This document shows positions 35,185-47,013 of a DNA stretch of 64,000 nucleotides, piece by piece (the stretch's first letter is position 1; the number at the start of each line of letters is the position of its first letter). The notes beneath the pieces were generated by a model. That model worked only from the letters and a program-made list of their open reading frames with translations, did no database searches and was not told where the DNA came from. Source of the DNA: Zantedeschia hybrid cultivar (taxonomy: Eukaryota > Streptophyta > Magnoliopsida > Alismatales > Araceae). The stretch lies in contig JARZZO010000013.1 of NCBI GenBank assembly GCA_030544215.1, positions 28,689,229 through 28,753,228 of the forward strand. Direction: 5' to 3'. Position numbers and translations under genes: made by a program.

Positions 35185-35985
35185 TCAAGCCTTCTGGCTG
35201 TCTTTATCTTCTTCTTGCTGCACAATGTCATGCCTGACTCTTCTTGGCCTATAGCCCAGTCCATTACTAAGTGTCCTTCGGCTATCTTTAATGGGCGTAG
35301 TTTTGCCCTGCAATTGTGTGCCTATGCCCTTTACAAGCTGATAGCCACCTTTCATCATTATTTTCCAGCCAGGGGGGATACTCATGCACTTTCCCTGCTT
35401 CATGGCATCAATTGGATAAGAACTAAGTGTGGCAGCTTTCAAGGGATCAGCCACAGGACGGTAAACCTGTAATATCGACAACAAAGGTTATTGGCCAGGT
35501 AAAGAAGTCGGCCTAATATTCAAGGATTGACATGGATTGGCATGCTCGTAACTTTAATGATTCGTCCCTTATATGGAAATTTGAGGCACTGATGATTTGT
35601 AGAAGGAATTGCCTCAAGGGACTTAATGTAAGGGCGACCAAGGATACCCTTTAAAGATGGATTGATTTCCAATATGTGGAATTCGACCTCGTGGTGACAA
35701 ACATAGCCTAATTCTACTTTCAAATAAATCATGCCCAGAGGGGAACGGGTAGAATTGTCATAAGCTGTAATAGAAATAAGGGAAGGCAACCATTTCTCCC
35801 TGGGTATACCACACAATTCAAGGGTCTTCGGTGATAAAACGTTAATTGAGGCCCCTGTGTCAACCTGGCATGCGTCTACGGCCTTCTTGCAGATGTTGAC
35901 TATAATGCTCAAAGCCATGCTTCTGGCTGTTGGTGGTGCTAGTTCCGAGGTATGGAATGTAATGGAGGCTGGTCCTCCCGAGGAA
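35185..35985 (-). pseudogene. Tat-3 protease and G-patch
   Basis: The protease motif is DTGASINVLSPKTLEL with ILGRPYIK. The frame breaks near 35515 before MLSILQVYRPVADPLKAAT, and the G-patch follows (GYQLVKGIGTQLQG, NGLGYRPRR), one Gly weaker than Tat-2. The closing TGA (35185-35187) aligns with a TGG in Tat-2, so the original frame continued into the linker. Confidence 0.82.
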
Positions 35986-38952
35986 CTAATAGTGTGGTGA
36001 TCTTTTCCACTGGTACGTTTTCGTTGACCATAACCTTCTGCAGATATTCCATTAGAGCCTCCTGATGGGTCTTGGATCTCTTGATCAACTCAAGCACGGA
36101 GATTCATGTCGGTGTTCTGTCTAACTGTATCAGCAGGTCGTATTGAGTACCTGGTGCACTCTCTTCATTATGAACTTCCTCTGGCGACTGTGATGGGCCA
36201 TCTCTGACAGTGGACTGAGGAAAGACCTTGTTGAATATCCTCCCGCTTCGAAGCGTGTGTTCTTCAATTGTGGAAGGTGTAGGTGACAGTTTGAGCACCG
36301 CGGTGTTGGTGGATGGTTTAGATGGTGTGTGGGGCTGGCAAACAGGTGATGGCGCGGGGTTGTTGGTGGAGGCGTGGTGCGGATGAGGGGTTTAGATGGT
36401 TGGATGGTAGAGGGGTAAGTGGTTGGTGCGGGTGAAGTGGGAATGGCATACGGAGTAGCGGTCTGGATGGCTGTATGTCACTGGGGTAAGTGGTTGTGGT
36501 GGGTGATGTGGGAAATGGCATGCGGAGTAATGGTTTGGATGGCAGTAAGGGCGCATAATTGGCTTGCGGATGGTTATTTAATGGTGGCGTGGTAGTGGAT
36601 GGTGTAATGGGTGTGGGTAGGAGGTATGCGGGTGTTGGTACAGGTGTAATGGTAACGGATTGCGGTTTGGGTATGCGGAGAATACGGCGTGGTGGTTGGT
36701 CGGCGGTGCTCGGATGATGGCCTGTTGAGTAAATAGAGGAAGAGTCCTCTACCTTCCACTGTTGCCCTCGATTAGTCTCAGATTGGCTATTCGTCAAGAT
36801 AGGGGCAATCTGATTTTGATGTTGGTGCTCCGGAAGTGGGTTTTGCACTATACCCATGTTTGGAGGTGTTGCTGCTTGTGCTGGCGCTCTCTGTTGTTGT
36901 TGCTGCTGTTGCTGTTGTGGTTGTTGTTGTTGAAGTCTTTTTTCCTTCAAGGCAGATATGTACTTCATCATCTCCTCCCAGTCCTCCTTGATCATTAAGA
37001 TCATGGATGTAACCTCGGAATTAGAAGCATGTATCTATTGTATGTCCAAGTTGACTGTGGAAGGCGCAATACTTGGAACCGTCGGCATTCTAGGGCTAGA
37101 TTGTCTTTTCCCTGGGCAAGACTAAGGCATTAGCTGCCATTAGGGTGTTGAAAATGTCCAGTAAAGATTCTGGGAGTGCTGGATATGTTGTCCTTTTAGG
37201 GTATGGAGGCTTCCTCTGTTGGTTGTAATCATTTGGGGGAGGTACATTATGGTATGCCGGCGGTGCGCGCAGCTGGTACTGCTGCTGTTACTAGGGCTAC
37301 TGATACTACTGCTGGTTCAGGGGCTGCTACTGTGGCTGATACTGTGGCTGCTGAGGTCTGTAACCCTGCTGGTTCGGAGGTCTATAACCTTGCTGGTTTG
37401 GAGGTCTGTAACCCTGCTGGCTTGGTGGTTGTGGATTTCTTGTGAACTGGGGTTGATTGTTGTTCATAGTGCTGATCTGCTCATGAGAGAGCGTGCCTTC
37501 GATTGTCGGACCCGTGCTAGGAGGATTTGGCACGGCAGGCTTCCGAGGTGGAGGTCTGCTGGGTCGGTAAGGATCAAAGACATTGGAAAAAGTGGCATCT
37601 TTGAAGGCGTTCTGACTGTAACGCGCCCTCTCGTAAAGTTTTGCCATGCTGGTCAGATTGTTCAAAGCTAGGACCAGTTTGTATTGGGGGGTGGCATTTG
37701 AAATCAGCATCTTGACTTGTTCAGATTCGAACATATAATCCTTAATCTTCTCCACCATACTCCTCCATCTATCAGCAAATGTGATGAAGTCCTCATCAGG
37801 CTTCATCTTCTCAGCAACTAGATCAATGATGGACAGAGACGGTGCGACTCTGTCCTGGTATCGTTGAATAAATTTTCGGGATACAATACCGTAATCTTCC
37901 ACCTCAGACGGTTCCAATGAGAAAAACCACTAGAGGGTTGGCTCCTCTAACGACTTCCTGAACAAGAATGCCAACGACCTCTTGTCGTTCTGCCAGAAGG
38001 AGGACTCGTACATGAACTCCTTCAAATAGGTGGAGGGGTTACCAGTACCGTTGTATTTTTTGTACACTGGCATTTCTGAGGGCGGCAAATGAAACACGGG
38101 CAGGCTAGGAAGACTGATCTTAGGTGCAGCCTTAACTCCCATTATTTTCTGAAAATTGTTGAACTGTTCATCCATACGCTCCATCTTCACCAGCTGAGCT
38201 TGAGTCGTTGGATCAGTATGGGGAGGAGGTGGTGGTGGTACATGATAGGTCTGCTGCCTAGAGTATGTGGGGCAAGGGGGACAATATGGTTGAGGTTCGA
38301 CAGTGCTTCCGCCATGCCCGAGGGCATTTTGATAAATTGGCGTGGGCGGCCTAATCGGTTGCCTTGAGGAGGACAATTGTGGCCTAACTGGCTGAGAAGT
38401 CGAAACTTGAAGGCCTTCCATGGCCTGATGAATGAAGGAAGTATGGTGGGGAGGAGGTTGAGGAACGGCAGGGGGAACCACAGGATTTGGTTCAGTAGAC
38501 TGCACGTGCGTCTTCCCCTTTAAAATGGATTGGATTGCCTCGAGTTGTTGAGGATCTAAATGGGAGGCCATAACTCCCAGAGCGTTGCCTAGATCAGAGG
38601 GATTGGAAGATGAGGACTCATTCGGATTCATGGCCCCCTCAAAGACAGGATTAGAGACCGCATGCATATGCGGAGGAAGATCAGTGCTAGAATTATGTTG
38701 ATCATGAGCAAAAGGAGGAGGGATTTGGGAGTTTCCCTCATGTTGAAATGGATAAGAATGTGGATAACAGGGGGCATTAGCATCTCCCCCATTCTCATAG
38801 TGATAATCATATTCAAGAAGGGCATTAGCATCTCCCTCGTAGTTGACTAGAGCATCTGAAGCCATGCTCAAATCCCTACTTGATCGAAGCAACATGGTAT
38901 TAGATTTTTTTTTAACAAAGATTTGCAGACAAGTTGTGCAGAGATTAGACAA
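35986..38952 (-). pseudogene. gag: Tat-3 gag
   Basis: It starts near 38900 (MLLRSSRDLSMA) and is open to TAG 37930-37932, where Tat-2 has GAG. It continues in frame through the capsid (FIQRYQDRVAPSLS, FADRWRSMVEK). It carries four copies of a PNQQGYRP-type repeat (about 37350-37420) and the zinc finger CAFHSQLGHTIDTC near 37020-37065 between stops. A Gln- and Pro-rich tail reaches about 36100. The tail runs on into the sequence before the protease (VPRED...), with a 1-base loss near 35970. Confidence 0.85.
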
Positions 38953-39892
38953 ACAAGTTGATGCTTAATGTTGTTTTGGGATTCCTTGATGGATTATTTG
39001 GATTCGGTTAATCACAAATTCACTCAATGGGTAGGATCCTAGTTTAAGTTCAGTTTCTACCGTTATATTCTAAGGCTCTTCTTACAACGACATGAAGATC
39101 TAACCAGGAGTTCGATTGGTACAACCAGCCCGATGAACAAGAAGGAATACCTTGATATTGGGGACTTATGGAGGTCTTTAACGCCAACCACTTTACTCTG
39201 ATCGAGAGACCGACCCAATTAGAGAGAGGTGAAGACGTCAAGAAAGGTATTCCTATGAGAAAAGGGGGGTGTTACCCCAGTGCGTATGACCTGTGGCCGG
39301 GATGACCTCTAATACTTAATATGTAATGGGTAGTAGAAATCAAATAAAAAATCCAAGGACTGAAGAACAAAACAAAAATCTGTTTGAATCGCGTCGCTGT
39401 TCCTCGACGCTATTCAATACAGAACTTTATTATGCTTGCAGAACCTCAGGTAGCAGACATCAGTAAATTTGGCCTGAAAGGCGTCGAGGTAGGACGACGC
39501 GGTATGAAACGCGTCGCTGGTCTTGGACACTTTTCAAGTCACATAATTAACAATTAAGAGAGAATTTCTAGGTCAATTCCCCCTCAAACTAGCAGGATAA
39601 TGCAGTAAATAATCGACTCATATGAATCTTTTTTATTTTAAATTTTTAACAGAATGATTTATCATGTAAACAACTAAAACATTCAATCAACCACACATTC
39701 TTCTTATTACAATCACAACTCTTCAATCAATCAAACGGGGAGGGCAAGATCTTGCCGCAAGAGTGTACACGTAGGAATAATAGTTAAACTAAAAACTCAC
39801 CGATCAGTGAGAGCGTGTTCGAGGGACACAAGTAGTGCACCGTGGGTGCCCGATTGATAAAAGTAAGAACAAAGATTTAAAAGATGGCGAGA
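38953..39892 (-). other. Tat-3 leader
   Basis: Non-coding, matching the Tat-2 leader. Three inverted-repeat units at about 39386, 39473 and 39505. Confidence 0.6.
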
Positions 39893-39914
39893 CCAAGTCC
39901 CACTGTGATCGTCA
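39893..39914 (-). promoter_or_regulatory. Tat-3 primer binding site, decayed
   Basis: On the minus strand TGACGATCACAGTGGGACTT; the TGG start has become TGA, otherwise it is as in Tat-2. Confidence 0.6.
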
Positions 39915-39920
39915 AAAAGC

Positions 39921-41237
39921 TGTGAGTGCTTAAATCGTGATGTGTGATTATCATGAAAATTTTATTGATTATGTGACAAATAGATCTATTAAAAACTATG
40001 TGATCGCCGTAAACTTTTGACTAAAAAGTTTCAAAAGACAAAAATTGATCGCCTACCTGTTTTGGACGTGGGAGATGTTAAAGTTCTTGATTCTCCTCCT
40101 TCAGCCGGCTGAAGAAAAAAAGCCCTTCTGACTTTGTTCTTACTTTGAATATTGATTGGACTTTAAGGATTGTCCAGATTTCCTTATTGATTCCTTTCTT
40201 TTGATCTTCTTTGTACCTTGCAAAAAAATAGAAAGAAAGAAAGAGGGAAAGAACAATAAGAATTTAAATAGTGATAGTATCTATTCTAATAATGATTCTC
40301 ATCATGCAACTCAACAAATGAACTCACTTGTTTGTGGTCTTTGAAACCCTTTAACATATGGATTGGAAAATAATGCTAATGAGTGTGTGTAGCATGGAGT
40401 GATGTGATGAAATTATGATGCTAATGTGATGAAAATATGAGAAAAATATAAAAATTGATTAAGAAAAAAAAAAAAGTTAGATGGCTCTTGGAAAGCCTTG
40501 GTTCTTGAGTGGACGAAGAAAGGATGAAGAGAAGATGAAGTTTGCTTCAAGACTCCTGGAAATAGTAGCAACACCTCGATCCTTCAGCGTTTGGACGTCA
40601 TCTTTCTCACTAACTCTCTTCAAAGATTATCACTAATCTTTCAATAATTATCACTCTAATAATCACTAATTATCACTAACTTTTTAATGGCCAAAGACTT
40701 GGGTATTTATAGGCTTAAGCTCGCGCATTTGCGGTTACTTAAAGATTAACATGAAAGAATTTAAAGTCAATCCAATCAAGAAATAGATAAACACAGTCTA
40801 ATTCATCATTATCTATAATTAACTAAAACGCGTCGCCCATAGGAGACGTCTTTTTGCTTAATTAAGATAAGGATAAACATCGGGAAGAAGAAACAAAAAC
40901 ACTTTAGGAAACCTAAATGGCGTCGTGCCAGGCAGACGTCTTTTAGTTCATTAATAAATTAATTAAAAATTAGATTAAAAATCAAAATAAGAATAAACCC
41001 TCAAAAACGTCTGCATAGGTCGACGTCTTTTAGAATCCTTCATATTTGGTTAAAAATCTGAGTTAAAATGAATTTTATTAATAAACTTAAATTATGTTTG
41101 TCTAACCCGATACTATTTAGATAATTAATCCAGAAAAATAATAAAAATTAACTAATGATTAAATATCAGATCACTTTGAGACATTATTATATGACATGAA
41201 ATTTACTCAATATGATGTCAAAATTAGCGTGTCTACA
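39921..41237 (-). repeat. Tat-3 5' LTR
   Basis: 1317 bp, TGTAGACACG...CACTCACA on the minus strand. TATA box 40704-40711, palindrome CTTCAGCCGGCTGAAG 40099-40114, three clear inverted-repeat units (40822, 40914, 41003). The flanking GGCGC (41238-41242) is the expected duplication; its partner is outside. Confidence 0.9.
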
Positions 41238-42635
41238 GGCGCCATGTCACTCCCACACCGACACAGGGTGCCTAAGTGCTAACAACTGTCACTTTAGGTC
41301 TACAATCACAAAAAATGCAATACAGTGCGATCCGATTACGTACAAATCTTCGTCCTCGAAATATGTTTTCAAGTATGCATTTAACCAAACTATCTAACAA
41401 TGTAAACACGTGTTAATTGCATGAATTAATAGGGTTTTGTCTTGAATCGTGTCGCCTGTGGCCGACGTCATTCAAGACCCCTAAGCTAGTTCACACGAGA
41501 ACTGGCCTCGGAAGATGGGCCTAAATAGCGTCGCCCATAGTTGATGTCATTCAAATGGCATCACCTAGTCGCGACATCATTTATCACCCGAAAACCGAAC
41601 TATCCTCTGGCATATGGGCCTAAATTGCGTCGCCCTGGCCCGACGCCATTTAGCGCCCGAAGCAGGATTTTCCTGCATCCTCCTCCTCCTAAAACTGCCC
41701 TAAAACACCCAAAAATAGAGAAAGGGGAGAAGAATCCAAATAACCATTTTAAAACCCATCGTTCCTCATTTTATAAAACGAGCATTTCACTCAAAAATTC
41801 CCTAAAACATGCTCCAAAGTGGGAAAAAATATGATTTTAAGCAAAACACTGCGAGGATCGTTACCTTATCGGTTACTTGAACTCCTCCTTGCTCCTAGCC
41901 GCCGAACCGCCACTCCACGAGCTGCCGCCGGTACCGCCGTGGATGTCATCACTCCACCGGGACGTCGGCTGCCGTCCGGAGAGTAAAGTGTCGCGGAGGA
42001 GATGGTGGTGGTAGTGGTGAAGGTTATGAGGTTGATGGAGTGGAGGAAGAAGAGGAATGGGGAGAGGAACGGAAGGAGGAGGGGGAGGTGGCATCGGAGG
42101 ATTCAGAGAGAAGGAGGAGGAGAGAGAGAGGAGTGGAGAGAATGAGGAAAAGGAGGGAGGGCTTCGGAGTGTCAACCGAAACTCGCTAAAACGCATCGTT
42201 CCAGAAGGACGCCAATCAGGCAATAGGACGGAATTGTACACTGGCAGATGCCTGAATCGCGTCGTCCATGCAAAACGCCATTCAGACGACACGACTGGGG
42301 CCATACACACATGCCCCCACGCCCGCCCACGCAGCACCCTTGCAAAGCTCCTAAATGGTGTCTCCTAAGGCCGACCCTGTTCAAAATCACGTCTCGCAAG
42401 TTCGACGCGAAAAAGAACCCGTGTCCCAGCCCCACAAGGGCCCAAACCAAGGGGTCCGGCACCGAAACCGACCCGATAACTGGATCCAAAACCTCAGTCC
42501 TTACAGATGATGTTTGTTAAATCTTTTGAACATCTGTTGATCAATGAGAAAGAGTAAACAACATAATGAACACATAACATTTACATAAAGATGAACATAA
42601 TTATCCGTGAGTATAAATTAAATACTTATAGTTCA
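41238..42635. other. remnant resembling the gene A promoter/exon 1 region of another Tat element
   Basis: Inverted-repeat units cluster at 41440-41660 and again at 42186-42420. They flank a GC-rich, GAGG-rich block with a possible donor (minus GTAACG) near 41860. This is the same spacing as gene A intron 1, exon 1 and upstream region. No reading frame that I trust. Confidence 0.35.
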
Positions 42636-43707
42636 TCAAAAATTCACTTGTATGTGCTCTTCACTTTGAAGTTGTATAGTGATATCTACATCATTTGATC
42701 CCAACATCATAGGCACATCAATAAGAGCTTCTTGAAAAGGTTCTTCATCATCATCACTTATATCGCTAGGCATACTATAATAACTTCCCAGCAGTGCCTT
42801 AACAGCTATCACCCATTCTACAACATTGTTGTCATCCACATAGAAGGCTTGTTACACTTGGCTTGTAAGTGCAAATAGTTCATCAGTCCCTAGTTTGCGA
42901 TGTGTATATAAAGATATGAATCCATGTTCATCAATTTTGAAACCTCTTTCATTGTTATGCACATCTTATCATTCGCATTCAAATAATATAATTTGTTTGT
43001 TTCTATCAAAAAATATTTCAATAACATCAATTACCTGTCCATAATAACCATCACATCCATATTGAAATTCAGCCCTAACAATGACGCCACAAAGTTGAGT
43101 GGATTTTGTAGAGTCAACTGACCTTGTGCGAAATCTAAAACCATTTGTAATATATCCAGAATATGATAATGCCAATTTTGATGGACTAAAAGATAAAACC
43201 TTGATTTCCTCAGTGTCCTGAGAGTCATGTAAATTCTTCATTTCTTGAACACGTGATTTAAATCACACTAGAAAATTTTGCTCATATTTCTTCCACTTGT
43301 AAATGCATCTTTATTCTCTTTACGAAAAGAATCAATATCCTCAAGTTGATTTCAGACATATGTATGCTCTAAATCCCTTTTGATTTCTTACAATGTTCTG
43401 GGTAGTCTTCATTTCATTGGACAACCAGCTGGAGTAAATATAGACAATTCTCCATTAAGAATGTCATAAGGATCACCATCACAGTTTCTATCTTTACTAT
43501 TTTGATCATCTATCTCTTGCATGTACATTGAAACAAACAAGTTGTATTCTTCCACAAGATATCCTTGTACAATTGAACCTTCTATCCGAGTTTTATTTTT
43601 CACATAATCTTTCAATTTCTTTAAATATCTTTCAATAGGATACATCTATCGGTAGTAAACTGGTCCACAAATTCTCGCCTCATATGCTAAGTGTACTGTT
43701 AGATGCA
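42636..43707 (-). pseudogene. CACTA (En/Spm) transposase remnant, DUF4218-DUF4216 part
   Basis: Three fragments in order on the minus strand. 43707-43409 reads MHLTVHLAYEARICGPVYYR, TAG, then MYPIERYLKKLKDYVKNK (DUF4218-type; the TAG replaces the usual Trp). 43241-42969 has ITNGFRFRTRSVDSTKSTQ ... GYYGQVIDVIEIFF (DUF4216-type). 42839-42636 has WVIAVKALLGSYYSMPSD followed by acidic residues (C-terminal tail). The N-terminal catalytic part is missing, apparently cut by the LTR that begins near 43708. This would have been the TNP2-like transposase of a cut-and-paste element; it is dead. Confidence 0.72.
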
Positions 43708-44660
43708 TGATAAATACACAATTTCATGCTTTAAGAAGGGCATTTTTATGCATTTAACCTTTGATTTTATGTGCAAATTAACAAGAAATGATGGTTAAAT
43801 TAGTCTCATCGCATTGGTAGGAGTTTTAGTAAAAAACAATGTCATTTTATGTGTAAAATTGCATGTCAATGCACTTAAACATGTTTTAGGGATTTAAATG
43901 TAATTTTTACATACATATAGGCATGATGGAAACATGGAAACCTTATTGTGCATTTAAATAAATATTTCATATATAATTATGTAATTTTTATAATCCATGT
44001 ACTTAATTTCATAATTTATAGGGACTAAAGTGCAAATTTTTTATGTGTAGGGGCATTGAGAAGAATGTATAGACAAGGCAAGGACATTTATGTCAATGGA
44101 AGGATAAAATGCGATCCCTAAGATGCTTTACAATGATTGTTTTATGTGTTTAAGACATAGAAAGCAAGTGGCCCAGTTGGTTAAAGGTTGCAGTAAGTTG
44201 GTAACTAGGGATCAAATCTCAATAGGCGCAAGAATAATTTGATTTTGTAGAATGAGGATTCATGGGGGTATTAATCTCATTTGAGGGACAAGAGAAAAAC
44301 TCTAGCGCCACGTGCCCCTTTCACCAGCAACCCTAGCCGCCCTTTTCATTCCCTCCTAGCCACCCCTCTTTCTTTGGAAGAAAATTCAAATTCAAAAAGA
44401 GAATCTCTCTTGATCCTTAAATCAAGGAGAGAGATCCTTGATTTAAGGATCAAGATCTGCAAGCACCTAGGGCTGGACGGCCCTAATCTTCTCCTTCACC
44501 TCTCCCATCTCATCCCCCTTTTTAATATCCACCCTTCATTCTCCAAGGGGACATCTCAACCCTTCGTTTTTTTTAAAACCCTAAACTACTCCCATAAAAG
44601 ATCATTAAGGGGTGGGTTGGCCCCTATCTTCCCTTCTCATTATTCTGTCCCTTCTCTCTT

Positions 44661-44701
44661 ACTGTAGCACGGGTACTGTAACTACAGTACCGTGCTACAG
44701 T
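44661..44701. repeat. near-perfect inverted repeat
   Basis: ACTGTAGCACGGGTACTGTA is followed 2 nt later by TACAGTACCGTGCTACAGT. Arms are 19-20 nt with one extra G and almost no loop. Confidence 0.85.
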
Positions 44702-44898
44702 AACCCACCTTCTCTCTCTCATTCTCTCATGTCCCTCTCTCATCTCCCTCTCATTCCCTTCTCTCGCTTTCTCCTTTCTCCACCTCTTCTGCTGCGATCT
44801 ACTGCACCAATTGGTGATTTGAGTGCCGCCACACCTCCTCCACAAAGCAGCAACCGATGCCATCATTGCTGGACCTTCCCCATCTGCCTGGGACCGTG

Positions 44899-44903
44899 GA
44901 AAC
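44899..44903. repeat. target site duplication GAAAC, left copy (copia)
   Basis: Matches 54247-54251. Confidence 0.88.
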
Positions 44904-46449
44904 TGTTGGGTTTCTCGGGTTTCTCCGGATCGCTCACGCAGCGGAAAATAAAATAAAACAGCGATTCATTTTCTCATTTCGAAAAATAAATTATCGGATA
45001 ATCGAAGTTCTCACCATGTGCGGATTCGAATCCGCAACCGTTCGGTTCCGTCGGTGCGACACCGCAAGCCGCGCAAGCGCCCGGCCTCTAGCGAAGTCCA
45101 CGCGATCCTCCTCGCGACAAATATCCTCACATTCTTCGTTCTTTGCAGCCCACGAAACCTCCGCCGGTCGCCGCAACGATCGCCGCAACACGCGGACGAT
45201 TTCCCGTCGAACGGGATTCGGAGAAGCGGCGGAGCATATCTGGATCTGTCTGGACGCCAGAGAGAGAGAGAAACAAAGGAGGGGCGGCTAGGGTTAGCAG
45301 CAGCTTGGCCTGCTCAGCTCGTTCGCTATGTTTTATACTAACCGCACGGTTTTTCATAAAAACCCCCGGTTTATATAAAACCCACTTATTTATCCATCAC
45401 CTTGAGAATCATTTGCGTGTGACCCTCTAGGCCCAAGTACCAGTCCAGTTAATGGCCCAATAAGCCCAGTGACTCCTCATTGGCTTTATTAATCAATTAA
45501 TAACCCTTTATTAATTAATTAATCAATCGAATTGATGTCGCACATCGAATTCGACTGGGCCTCCGATCACGTTGGGTGCCAAGCAACACCGCGTGAACCC
45601 GGAAGATATTGGGGTTACGTAACCCACTCTTGGAACCTTTCCGCCGACAGTTACCGTGTGGATATAATCCTTCATTCGTACAATGCTCTCGAGTCAACTC
45701 AGGGTATGGCGAGCTGTCAAACCCTAACCGGTCGACTCACTTGGATTGGATGCCGCTGATGAATATCGGAAAACTCCTTTCCTGATATTATCATCCGCTC
45801 TGGACAGGGACTTCCGCGCATCCTGCCTAGAGCATTCTCTCTCTAAGTACCGAGAGCGAATGATTCCTTATTGACACACAATTCCCTTCGACGGTATTCC
45901 GCTGTACCCAATCCTTGGCGTTTTAGAATCCCGTGCCTAAAGATTCGTAGACCAAGGTCAAAGCACAGAAGTCCACCGACAAGGTATCCTTGGTGTCTCT
46001 GGTCCGAGGACCATCCACGCAACTGCGACAATAGAATCAAGCTGGTTGACAGTGAGGTACAATACCATCCAGCGATTCAGTCGGATCAGTTCAGTGAACT
46101 CATTCTCCAATGAGCACCTACAGATTCGCCTTAGTGTCTCCACACAAGTGACTTATGAGATCAGTCACCCTCATCATATGAGCAGGAGTAATCTGTACTA
46201 GTCTAACTAGATATCCGATGTCCTTCTCGAATCTCCTCCGACTAGGAACGATTAAGAATATGTGTGTTTAAGTGATCAGTCTCATTAGTATGATCTCATC
46301 ATAATCTGATCACTATAGCACATATTCATGGACTTCATTATGAAACGATAATTAATGCGATTTACACATAATGAATATTATGCCATTATATTAATAAATG
46401 AACGAGATTTACATAGTCAGATTGGCTTGTAGGCCACCTAAAACTAATA
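44904..46449 (-). repeat. copia 3' LTR
   Basis: 1546 bp. The minus-strand start has decayed from TG to TA; the other end keeps CA. Confidence 0.9.
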
Positions 46450-46460
46450 ATCTCCCACTT
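46450..46460 (-). promoter_or_regulatory. copia polypurine tract
   Basis: AAGTGGGAGAT on the minus strand immediately before the 3' LTR; the usual copia form. Confidence 0.8.
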
Positions 46461-46461
46461 G

Positions 46462-47013
46462 GACTAAAGCCAATCATCTTTATACAATAAGCCTATAGAC
46501 TCTAGGTGACGCTCAAACACAATTTGAGCCAACGGCTTTGTCAGTGGATCTGCTACATTGTTGACGGATAGAACTCTTTACACTACTACATCTCCTCTCG
46601 ATAAGATGAAAGCGCATCGGAACATCTTTCGATTTCTGATGAGACTACGGTTCTTTCACTTGTGCAATAGTCCCATTGTTGTCACACAACAGCGGAACAT
46701 GATCAAGGATACCAAGAACTATGTCAAGGTCGGTGATGAACTTCTTCAACCACACTATTTCCTTGAAAGCTTCAGCTGCAGCGATGTGCTCAGCTTCAGT
46801 CGTCGAATATGCAGTAGTTACTTGCTTGGAACTCTTCCAACACACTGCGCCTCCGTTCAAAGTAAACATGAATCCAGATGTAGACTTGCTATCATCTGGA
46901 TCCCACTGGAAACTCGAGTCAGTAAAGCCTCACAGTTTTAAGTCACCTCCTCCATAGACAAGAAACATATCCTTAGTTCTTCTCAAGTACTTAAGGATAC
47001 ATTTCACTGCCTT
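46462..47013 (-). pseudogene. copia RNase H and C-terminal tail
   Basis: It follows the TAG at 47014 (TGG in the family). The open piece 46869-46645 has KSSKQVTTAYSTTEAEHIAA, the RNase H active-site region. A TGA near 46935 and further stops break it. The reading ends at the conserved tail just before the polypurine tract. Confidence 0.85.

Larger units (their letters stand above)
31787..41237 (-). mobile_element. Tat-3: antisense Tat/Ogre-like element, 3' part displaced outside window
   Basis: From right to left: 5' LTR, primer site, leader, gag, protease, G-patch, linker, RT, RNase H and second RNase H. It then stops in mid-codon series at the Tat-1 insertion point. Integrase, genes A and B and the 3' LTR should lie left of the window beyond the Tat-1 5' end. 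It is the oldest of the three by nesting. It has many stops but often an open frame where Tat-2 is broken, so the two copies help interpret each other. Confidence 0.88.
43708..44903 (+). mobile_element. probable old Athila-like LTR, first part
   Basis: The CACTA frame stops near 43708, where TGATAAATACACAATTTCATG begins. The stretch is AT-rich at first, then has a tRNA-like piece (44165-44225: TGGCCCAGTTGG ... GGATCAAATCTC) and a pyrimidine-rich end. It is interrupted at 44903 by the copia element. It is joined to 54252-54717 and 62826-63028 by removing the two younger insertions. The lineage is inferred only from the LTR end and primer site near 63034. Confidence 0.4.

Noticed and set aside
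41873..42520. Overlapping ORFs on both strands in the GC-rich block
   Set aside because: No domain, no counterpart exon frame; kept only as a promoter-like remnant.
44165..44225. tRNA gene
   Set aside because: A-box- and B-box-like pieces are present but no cloverleaf can be formed; at most a tRNA-derived SINE relic.
44281..44956. ORFs of 114-144 codons near the copia left end
   Set aside because: Pyrimidine-rich LTR-like DNA; frames end or change at the copia insertion and show no domain.
44857..45430. Arg/Ser-rich ORFs in the copia LTRs (also 52788-53154)
   Set aside because: LTR sequence on both strands open by chance; no domain.
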